From: Lachnospiraceae bacterium
GTDB lineage: Bacteria; Bacillota; Clostridia; Lachnospirales; Lachnospiraceae
Length of the DNA: 41,930 nucleotides
NCBI GenBank assembly: GCA_024691565.1
Contig: JAILNN010000095.1
Span: 1-41,930, forward strand
Direction of reading: 5' to 3'
Shown here: positions 8,671 to 17,500 of the stretch, piece by piece
Position numbering within the stretch: the first letter of the stretch is position 1
How the letters are laid out: each line of letters opens with the position of its first letter
Made by a program: the position numbers and the translations under genes
Notes under the pieces: generated by a model
What the model saw: only the letters and a program-made list of their open reading frames with translations
Told to the model about the DNA's origin: nothing
The model's database searches: none

Positions 8671-9804
8671 ATGAAAAAGTATATACCGTTTTTTGTTGCC
8701 ACTGCCATGATGGTAGGTGGTCTTTCAGCGTGCAGTTCTAATGTAAAAACAAGTGATTCAAGTAACTCATCTGATTCAGGAAGTAAATCTGATAAGATTC
8801 AGATTGTTACAACAATATTCCCTGAGTATGACTGGGTTATGAATGTTCTAGGTGATAAGAAGGATAATGCTGATGTTACAATGCTTCTTGATAATGGAGT
8901 TGATCTTCACAGTTACCAGCCAACAGCTGATGATATTTTAAAAATTTCAACCTGTGACCTTTTTGTTTATGTTGGTGGTGAGTCTGATGAATGGGTTGAA
9001 GATGCATTAGCAGAGGCTACTAACAAAGATATGGTAGTTGTCAATTTGATGGATGTCATTGGAGAGGCTGCCAAGGAAGAAGAGATGGTTGAAGGAATGC
9101 AGGAATCAGAGCATCATCACGACCATGAAGATGGTGAAGAGCATGAACACGAGGACGCTGAGGAGCATGAACATGAGGATGCAGAAGATCACGACCATGA
9201 GGATGGTGAAGAACATGAGGACGCTGAGGAGCATGAACATGAGCACGAGCATGAAGAGGGTGAAGTTGAGTATGATGAGCATGTTTGGCTTTCTCTCCGC
9301 AGTGCAGCTACTTTAGTAGATAGCATTTCAGAGGCCCTTCAGAAGGTTGATGCAGATAATGCTGATACATATAAGAGTAATGCTGAAAGTTATATTTCTG
9401 AATTAAATAGCCTTGATGAGGAATATGAGACAGCTGTTTCTGAGGGTGATAAGGATACAATTCTTTTTGGAGACAGATTCCCATTCCGTTATTTAGTTGA
9501 TGATTATGATTTAAATTACTATGCTGCATTTGTTGGTTGTTCAGCTGAAACTGAAGCTAGTTTTGAGACAATTACCTTCCTTTCTGAGAAGGTTGATGAG
9601 CTTGGTCTTAAGGCTGTTTTAACTATTGAGAGCAGTGATAAAAAGATTGCTGAGACCATTGTTGAAAATACAGAGTCTAAGGATCAACAGATTCTTACAA
9701 TGGATTCTATGCAGTCAACAACATCTAAGGATGTTGAAGATGGAACAAGTTATTTATCGATTATGAAGGATAATTTAGACGTCCTTAAAGAAGCGCTTAA
9801 ATAA
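8671..9804 (+). CDS. Metal (probably zinc) ABC transporter substrate-binding lipoprotein, ZnuA/AdcA-like
   Basis: Lipobox LSAC; TTIFPEYDW and LHSYQPTADDILKI typical of the family; long His/Glu/Asp-rich loop; DEHVWLS after the loop. Confidence 0.9.
   Translation: MKKYIPFFVATAMMVGGLSACSSNVKTSDSSNSSDSGSKSDKIQIVTTIFPEYDWVMNVLGDKKDNADVTMLLDNGVDLHSYQPTADDILKISTCDLFVYVGGESDEWVEDALAEATNKDMVVVNLMDVIGEAAKEEEMVEGMQESEHHHDHEDGEEHEHEDAEEHEHEDAEDHDHEDGEEHEDAEEHEHEHEHEEGEVEYDEHVWLSLRSAATLVDSISEALQKVDADNADTYKSNAESYISELNSLDEEYETAVSEGDKDTILFGDRFPFRYLVDDYDLNYYAAFVGCSAETEASFETITFLSEKVDELGLKAVLTIESSDKKIAETIVENTESKDQQILTMDSMQSTTSKDVEDGTSYLSIMKDNLDVLKEALK
9106..9270 (+). repeat. His/Glu/Asp-rich in-frame degenerate repeats within the ZnuA-like CDS
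   Basis: Repeated units such as EEHEHEDAEEHEHEDAEDHDHEDGEEHEDAEEHEHEHEHEEG. Confidence 0.85.
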
Positions 9805-9858
9805 ATATGCGTATAAAAGTGGGGGTTTTTCATATTGGAATTCAGAAAGGGAAAATAG

Positions 9859-10548
9859 ATGAAAAAGTTTTACAGTCTTTGCTTAAGTCTTTTAATTGCA
9901 TTCTTGATAGTGGGATGCAGTGATGGTGAAAAAAGTGCAGTTAGAAAAAATGAAAATTCAAATAGTGTCCAGAATGCATTAGATGCTGGTGTAGCAGAGG
10001 CTGATGGGGAAGGGGATGTGCCGGAAAATGCGCAATCTTCATCTGAAAGTGATTCTAGCGTGGGAGGGAATAGCTCAGAGGATGAGGGTGCGCAAGATGC
10101 TCCGGTTGATGGTGATAAACTTCAAGGTGAAGATACTAATAGGCCAACACCTTCTGTTGATTCATCTGAGGAAAATCAGGATGGGGAGGATAGTGAAAGT
10201 AAGAAGGTAGACATTAATCTAACGAAACTTTCTAGCAATATGGTTTATTCTGAAGTGTTTTCAATGATGAGTAGTCCTGAAAAATTTGTTGGTAAGATTG
10301 TTAAAATGAGAGGAACATATACAAGTATTTATAATCAGGAAGAAGACGTGCGATATCATGCATGTATAGTTAAAGATGCGATGGAGTGCTGTTCTGAAGG
10401 AATTGAGTTTAATTTGACGGATGATTATAATTATCCAGATGATTATCCTATTGAGGGTGATGAAATAACCGTTTTAGGTGAGTTTACTACATATGACCAA
10501 GATGGTCTTACTTATGCAACGCTAAAAAATGCCAGGTTAATTAAATGA
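9859..10548 (+). CDS. Putative lipoprotein with Ser/Asp/Glu-rich linker and C-terminal possible OB-fold domain
   Basis: Lipobox LIVGC; C-terminal domain PEKFVGKIVKMRGTYTSIYN...YHACIVKDAMECCSEGIEF...EGDEITVLGEF. Confidence 0.6.
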   Translation: MKKFYSLCLSLLIAFLIVGCSDGEKSAVRKNENSNSVQNALDAGVAEADGEGDVPENAQSSSESDSSVGGNSSEDEGAQDAPVDGDKLQGEDTNRPTPSVDSSEENQDGEDSESKKVDINLTKLSSNMVYSEVFSMMSSPEKFVGKIVKMRGTYTSIYNQEEDVRYHACIVKDAMECCSEGIEFNLTDDYNYPDDYPIEGDEITVLGEFTTYDQDGLTYATLKNARLIK

Positions 10549-10554
10549 TTGATA

Positions 10555-10581
10555 AAAAAACGCGTATAAATCGTGTTTTTT
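10555..10581 (+). terminator. Rho-independent terminator
   Basis: AAAAAACGCG (10555-10564) pairs with CGTGTTTTTT (10572-10581), just after the stop at 10548. Confidence 0.65.
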
Positions 10582-10799
10582 GATTATAAATATAAATTTT
10601 TTCTTGAATGTAAGAAATAATTGTTATATTATTATTGTATCACTTGGGAGAGCGTATATCTTCATATTTATCTAAAAAGAGAAAACTTTTTTATAGGTGT
10701 TTTTTGTGTGTTAATAATATGCGGATATATGGTGATATTTAGATATTTTAAGGGGGATTATTGGATTTTAAATAGGGGAAATTCGATAAACCTAAATGT

Positions 10800-12965
10800 A
10801 TGAATGAAAATAGGACTAAAGATAGCAAACGTAAAATTTATAGCTTGATAAATGGTATATTAGTATTATTGATAGTTCTCATTGCCTTTGTTCTTGGAGT
10901 GTGTCTTAAAGATGACTGGATTGCTCCTAAGGCAGACAATACAATGAATTTAAATAGCTGGACTAGAATTAATCAAGATGGTACTGAAGAAGAGGTATAT
11001 GGAGAGTTTAGCATAGGTAAAAGTGCGCCAGTTACCTTTTATCGAGTACTCCCTGATGGAATATCAGATGACCGTATTCTTAGGATTAAATGTCCGTATT
11101 ATTCGGTTGATGCTTATATTGAAGATGAACTAATCTATCATGCAGGTCCTGCTAGTGCTGGACAGTTAAAAACTACTTTGGGAAATGTTTTTGCATTAAT
11201 TCCTTTAAAAAGTGAATATTCTGGAAAGAAGATTACAATTACAGTAAAGCCTAGAAACTATGGTTTTGAGGTTCTAATTAAAGACGCTGCAATTACAACA
11301 ATGGCTAACTATGCCTATCTAAGGATGAAGGAGTGCGTTCCTTACTTTACTCTTTCTGCAATTCTTTTACTTATATCCATAATTTCAATTATTCTATATG
11401 CGACCTTCCATGTTTCTTCTGCTGAAACGGAAAAGTACATATCCTTTGGATTCTTACATCTTGGATTCTTTGGTTTTTCTGCAATTGCGTGGATTATTGC
11501 TGATTATCATATTTGGGGTATGATTTCAGGACGAATGGCATTGTCAGGTATGATTAATTATGTTGGATTTATGCTTTGTCCTCTAATGTTTAGTGGGCTT
11601 CTATTAAGTGTTTTTAAAAAGAATGTATTCTTTAAAATACTCTACTATATTTCTGAAGCAAATTTCGTTATTCAAATGCTCCTGTTTTTCTTTGGTGTGA
11701 TTGATTTACCACAGGGATTAATTGTTTCGCAAATAATCATTGTTTTACTCGTTTTTGCAATTGTATTTTTTGGAGTTACAATGATAAAGAATTTTGCAAA
11801 AAAGAGTTTTGTTCTCTTGATTATTCCAACGATTTGTTTTGTATTATTTTCAATTATTGCATTGATTTGTTATGTGTTAAATTTAGAATGGATGCTTTTT
11901 GTTGCATTGGCATTGACTTTCTTTGCATTTGCAGTAATAGATTATTTGCTTTTAAATCTTTTTGGAGCACTTGAGGATAACAAGAAGTTTGATGAAGTTA
12001 AAGAAATTGCTTACCACGATAATCTTACAAATGCTGAAAATAGAAGAGCCTATGATGAATATATTAACTTCTTAAATGAGAGAATTAAGACTGGTGAAAT
12101 TGATGAGACTCTTTCTACAATTATGATGGATGTTAATGGTCTTAAGAAGGTTAATGATCTTTTGGGACATGCAGCTGGAGATGAAATTATTATAGGAGCC
12201 GCTGAATGTATTAGTAAAGTATTTGGAGAATATGGTAGATGCTTTAGAACAGGTGGAGATGAATTTGTTGTTATTGCTCCTATGGAACATGAATTCTTCT
12301 TGAGAAAGTATGAGGAATTAGAGAAGGAGCTTTCCGTTTGGAAGGGTGTTCATGTTGAAGGAATCTCGATTTCTGTTGGTAAGGCTGATAGAGGAGAATT
12401 TCCACATTATAAAATTGAGAAACTCTTAAATATTGCAGATAAAAGAATGTACGAGAATAAGCAACACTACTATGCGAGCTTATTGTCTGTTGACGATGAA
12501 TTTGTGGAAAGTGTTGTTGGAGATGTTAAGAAGAAGCGTAAGAAGAGATATTCTGATAACTTTGCGCTTACAAAATATACTATGCCTGTTATTAGGCAGA
12601 TGGCAGAGGTTATTCCTGGTGGTTTCTTTATTTATCAGGAGGATGAAAAGAGAGAACTTATCTATCAAAATAGAAAGGTTCTTGAATTGTTTGGTTGTAA
12701 CACACTTCATGAGTTTAAAGAGCTTACTGGCTATACATTTGAAGGAATGGTTCATCCTGATGATTTCCGTAAGATTCAGGATTCTATTGATACACAGATT
12801 TTTTCTGAAGACGGAGATGGAATGGACCATGTAGTATATCGAATCATTAGAAAAGACGGAAGTGTAAGGCTTATTGATGATTATGGTCATTTTAGTCATT
12901 CTGATGATTATGGAGATATTTACTATGTATTTATAAATGATATAACAGATAAAAAAGTTGATTGA
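10800..12965 (+). CDS. Membrane diguanylate cyclase (GGDEF) with N-terminal extracytoplasmic/7TM sensor and C-terminal PAS domain
   Basis: FRTGGDEFVVIAP; N-terminal TM, extracytoplasmic region, then multi-TM; C-terminal PAS-like IPGGFFIYQEDEKRELIYQN...HPDDF...YVFINDITDKK. Confidence 0.85.
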   Translation: MNENRTKDSKRKIYSLINGILVLLIVLIAFVLGVCLKDDWIAPKADNTMNLNSWTRINQDGTEEEVYGEFSIGKSAPVTFYRVLPDGISDDRILRIKCPYYSVDAYIEDELIYHAGPASAGQLKTTLGNVFALIPLKSEYSGKKITITVKPRNYGFEVLIKDAAITTMANYAYLRMKECVPYFTLSAILLLISIISIILYATFHVSSAETEKYISFGFLHLGFFGFSAIAWIIADYHIWGMISGRMALSGMINYVGFMLCPLMFSGLLLSVFKKNVFFKILYYISEANFVIQMLLFFFGVIDLPQGLIVSQIIIVLLVFAIVFFGVTMIKNFAKKSFVLLIIPTICFVLFSIIALICYVLNLEWMLFVALALTFFAFAVIDYLLLNLFGALEDNKKFDEVKEIAYHDNLTNAENRRAYDEYINFLNERIKTGEIDETLSTIMMDVNGLKKVNDLLGHAAGDEIIIGAAECISKVFGEYGRCFRTGGDEFVVIAPMEHEFFLRKYEELEKELSVWKGVHVEGISISVGKADRGEFPHYKIEKLLNIADKRMYENKQHYYASLLSVDDEFVESVVGDVKKKRKKRYSDNFALTKYTMPVIRQMAEVIPGGFFIYQEDEKRELIYQNRKVLELFGCNTLHEFKELTGYTFEGMVHPDDFRKIQDSIDTQIFSEDGDGMDHVVYRIIRKDGSVRLIDDYGHFSHSDDYGDIYYVFINDITDKKVD

Positions 12966-13027
12966 TGTTTTTATGATTTTGTGGTATTATATTCTGCAGA
13001 GGTTTAATGTATTGGGGGATTTTTATT

Positions 13028-14350
13028 ATGGCAAATCCATATTTACCTAATTGGGAGTATATTCCTGATGGGGAACCTAGAGTCTTTGGGGAAAGAATCT
13101 ATGTTTATGGTTCTCATGATGTTGTTGATTCAGATTATTTTTGTGATTATATTTTAAAGGTTTGGTCTGCACCTGTCGAGAATCCGAGCCAGTGGACTTG
13201 CCATGGAATCTCCTTCAGAACAAGATCTAAAATTGATAATCCATCTGATGTTGATTGGTCAGAAAAGCAATTATATGCGCCTGACGTGGTTTATAAAGAT
13301 GGAAAGTATTATCTTTATGCTTATATTCTAGATAGCAAGGGCTGTGTGGCTGTTAGTGATAAGCCAGAGGGTCCATTCAAACTTATTTCCCAGTATAAAT
13401 ACAATATTCCTAATCACTATGATAAGGGTACATTTATCGATCCGGGTGTTTTAGTTGATGACGATGGAAGAGTATATGTTTATTGTGGATATTTAGGCTC
13501 ATATATGTGTGAGTTGAATCCTGATAATATGTATGAGGTTATTGATGGAAGCTATCAGGAGAATATAATTCCTGTTGAAGAACCGTTTGAGTTTTTTGAG
13601 GCTTGTTCGCCTAGGAAGATTGGAGATACATATTATCTTATTTATTCACCTAAAAGAGGCTGTAGACTTGCATATGCTACTAGTGATAAACCTACAGGTC
13701 CTTTTAAATATCGAGGATTTATTGTTGATAATGGGATTGATTATCCGGGTGGAAATGATCATGGTTCGATTTGCAAGATTAAGGACCAATGGTATGTTTT
13801 CTATCATAGGATGACTAATGGTACTCTTTTTTCGAGAAGAGGCTGTGTTGAGAAGATTGAAATTTTACCAGATGGAAGTATTCCAACAGTTGAGATGACT
13901 TCCCTTGGATTTGAGGATTCTCTTAATCCTTATGATATTACATTAGCAGAGACTGCCTGTGTACTTAAGGGAAATGATGATAAAATTCTAATAACTGAAT
14001 TTGATAGCTTTACAAGAGTTATTACTAAGATTATTGACGGTTGTGTTATGGGTTGGAAGTATTTTGATTTTGGTGATGATTACTCGAGTAAGACAATGAC
14101 ACTTGAACTTAAGGTTATACCTAGGGGATGTAGAAGCCGTGTTCATGTCCATATTGATAGTGAAGACGGCGAAGAAATAGGCGTTATTGATGTTGGTTAT
14201 GGTGATAGAATAGCGAGAGGTGAGGTAAAACTTGTTACAGGTAGACATTCGTTATTCTTTGTTGTTGAAGAGGGACATACTGGATGGTCAAAGGATGCAT
14301 TTTTGCATCGTGAACTTTTTGATTTAGAAGCGTTTGTTTTTAGAAAATAA
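13028..14350 (+). CDS. Glycoside hydrolase family 43-like enzyme
   Basis: NPYLPNWEYIPDGEPRVFGERIYVYGSHD, YAPDVVYKDGKYYLYAY, FIDPGVLVDDDGRVYVYCG, FFEACSPRKIGDTYYLIYS; start at MANPY with gggg-type RBS. Confidence 0.9.
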   Translation: MANPYLPNWEYIPDGEPRVFGERIYVYGSHDVVDSDYFCDYILKVWSAPVENPSQWTCHGISFRTRSKIDNPSDVDWSEKQLYAPDVVYKDGKYYLYAYILDSKGCVAVSDKPEGPFKLISQYKYNIPNHYDKGTFIDPGVLVDDDGRVYVYCGYLGSYMCELNPDNMYEVIDGSYQENIIPVEEPFEFFEACSPRKIGDTYYLIYSPKRGCRLAYATSDKPTGPFKYRGFIVDNGIDYPGGNDHGSICKIKDQWYVFYHRMTNGTLFSRRGCVEKIEILPDGSIPTVEMTSLGFEDSLNPYDITLAETACVLKGNDDKILITEFDSFTRVITKIIDGCVMGWKYFDFGDDYSSKTMTLELKVIPRGCRSRVHVHIDSEDGEEIGVIDVGYGDRIARGEVKLVTGRHSLFFVVEEGHTGWSKDAFLHRELFDLEAFVFRK

Positions 14351-14411
14351 AATAATTGAAATATTGAATGAGCTATGATTGAATTTTAAAATTTAATATA
14401 ATACTTATATG

Positions 14412-14454
14412 GTCTGCAATCCTTTTAAATTAAAAGGGTTGCAGACTTTTTTTT
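14412..14454 (+). terminator. Rho-independent terminator after the GH43 gene
   Basis: GTCTGCAATCCTTTTAA / TTAAAAGGGTTGCAGAC stem followed by a T tract. Confidence 0.9.
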
Positions 14455-14583
14455 ATTTCAAGTTTTTTTAAAACTTTTTTAAATAATTATTTGAAAATTA
14501 TGATTATATGGTATAATAGTAGCATTGAAAACGAAAAATAACGATTTATATTGTTATAAACTATATGAAAAAGGAAAGAATAT

Positions 14584-17500
14584 ATGAAAAAGAATAAGTT
14601 TAGAGCCTTATCTCTTTTGCTCGCGGGAGTTCTTGCTGTTTCACAGCTAGGTGAGTATGGAGAAGCAAAGGCTGAAAAAAAATTAGCTTTAGAAGCCAGT
14701 GAGAGTCTTATTTTGGACTCTGATGAAAATCTATATGAGGGTAGAGAATTTGTTGAAGATGATAAAACTATTTTACATCTAACAACAGCCGGGGAAATTG
14801 ATAGGGTAGAGTACCTTGGTGAGAATTCAGAGTTAAGTGAGATTGAGTTTGATTATGAAAAAGAAATAGAAGATGAAACTTCGTCTTATTCTAAGTCTAA
14901 TAAGAATTCGTCTAGAATTCTATTAAGAGATAATCCGTCTTCAGGAAGTGCTATTAGTTCAGGAGAAGATGTTAGTTCTGGAAGTGCGATTAGTTCAGGG
15001 ACTGCAACAGAATTAACAAAGAGAGAAAGATGGCATGAAATGTATGTTGATGCCTCTAGTAGTTACGCTTTTGACCAGATGGGCACTGAATTCTCTGGAA
15101 CAATTAAACAACGTTTTTATATGCGTGCACTTAGTCTTTTTGAAGAAATTCTTTATTATGATGGAGACTATGAAAATATTGAAGTTTGGGGAGAGAATGT
15201 ATCGTCAAGAAAAGGGTATTACACTGGTAAACTAAGGTATTCTGATTTAGGAATTTCTGGAAGTGAAGCGGTTCATGTAATTGATTTCTTTGTGTTGGAT
15301 CATCCAATAATTTTCTTCCAGGAATCTACTTTTTATGATGATAATTATTTATATTTTTTTATGAATAGTGATTATGCAGAGGGTGAAATTAGGCATGGTT
15401 TATTAGATTATATTTTAGAATATCTAGTGAGTGTTCAGAAAACCATTGATGAAGATCCAGAGAAATATGATTCGAATTATGATATTATCAAATATGTTCA
15501 TGATCAGGTAGTAAAAAAAGTAAATTATATGCATAATTATAAAGACGAAAGTCTTGTACAAAAGGCTCACAATATTATCGGATTTTTTAGAGATTTTTTT
15601 GGTGATGAACCAATGTTTGTTTGTGATGGTTATTCGAGAACTAATCAGTTGATTCTGAGTTACCTGGATGTTTTTTGTATTACCATGATAGGCAAGGCTT
15701 GTTCTGCTGATGAGTATTATGATTCGGATGCAGGACATGCTTGGAATGTTGTCGGCTTAGGTAATGGACTTTATTACTATATGGACCTTACGTGGGATGA
15801 TAACCTTTCAAGCCAAACAACGGGAACTGATAATATTTCATATGCTTATTATTTCAAAGGAAAAACCCAGTTTTTAACTAACCATACAAGTTTCAGACAA
15901 GTTGATGGCGGAAGTTGTCTTCAGGAACCTGAAATACCTGATGATAATTTTGATATGAATTTAGGTGAAGAAGATGTTAGAAGAAACTTAGATAATCCTA
16001 CTTATACGATTTGTGATTGTGATGAATTAGAAGAAGTTACATTTTCTTATTCGTCAGATGGGACTCTAACATTTTCTGGTAATGGTATTCTTTACACAGA
16101 AAAAAACTATCTTTTAAACTCTTGGGAAAAACATAAATACAGCACCAAAAAGATTGTATTTGAAGAGGGAATTGTTGCTATTGGTGCAAGTGCATTTAAA
16201 AACTTCATTTATCTTGAAGATATAGAGTTTTCAAATACTATTAAAGCAATTGGCTCGTATGCGTTTTACGGATGCTCAAGATTAAAAGAGGTTGAATTAT
16301 CAGATTCAATCGTGACAATTGGCTCGTGTTCTTTTGGAGATTGCTCTAATCTAACTGATTTTAGATTAGGTAAAATGACTGGCGCAAAAGATTTTAGATA
16401 TGATGTTAAGATATATAATGACTTTATTTATAGTTCAAATAATGTTGAAAGTTTAACTGTTGATGAGGAAAACGAGGTTATTAAGGTTATAGATAATGTT
16501 TTGTTTTCTAAAGATGGAACGAATTTAATTTTGTATATAAAGAATAAAAAAGATGAGAATTATGTGATTCCAGATGGTGTTACTAAACTATATAATGAGT
16601 CGTTTTCTAGAAACCCTTATCTTAAAGAGGTTACTCTTTGTGATGGTATTACTGAATATGGTGATTCAGTTTTTACTGGTTGTATTAAGCTTAAAACAAT
16701 TAATTTTATGAATCCAGGAACTGATAAAGTAAACTATTCTAAGTCATTTTTATATAGCACTAATGTTGAAAATATTACGGTTTCTGAAGATAATGCCTAT
16801 TTTTCATTAGTTGATGGCGTATTATTTGCAGATCATGGAAAAAAACTTATTTATTATCCTGATGGAAGAGAAGAGACTGAATACTGCATTCCGTCTGGAT
16901 GTCAAACAGTTTGTTGTTTTTCGTTTGATAGTCCTAATAATCTCACTAAAATTACTATGGCTGATAGTGTAAAAGTACTTGAAATGGAAGCCTTTTTCTA
17001 TTTATATAATCTTGATGAAGTAGTTATTGGAAAAGGTGTTAATAGTATAAATGATAGTGCTTTTTGGGGTTCATATAGTATTTTAAAAATTGTTAATAAT
17101 TCAAATACCAATTGTAAATTGAAGCAATTTGGTTACCGTACAGTTGATGGTGTTACGGGATATTATTATTGGGTTAATTCGGAATCTGGTGAGTATATTG
17201 ATAAAATATCAAATGGAACAGCTGAATTAAAAATGAAATCACTTGCTATGGGAGTGAATAAAGAATTTGAAAAGGATGGAATCACATATATAATTGAAAG
17301 CTATTCTGATTGGGTTTTTGATGGAAAAAGAACTATGGATAATAAAAAGGATTGGACTTTTACCCTTGATGAGTTAAATAATAGCAAGGATTTTGGTGTT
17401 GTTTATGCGTATAGTGATGATGATTTTGAATTAGATATTCAGAGTGTTGAATTTGAAGGATGGAACTATGAAGTTAAGAACGGATTGAGAGCTGTGGTTT

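Noticed and set aside
9053-9316. 87-aa ORF overlapping the His-rich loop of the ZnuA-like gene
   Set aside because: Alternative frame of a repetitive coding region.
10621-10803. 60-aa ORF before the GGDEF gene
   Set aside because: AT-rich intergenic sequence with no convincing RBS; more likely leader/promoter DNA.
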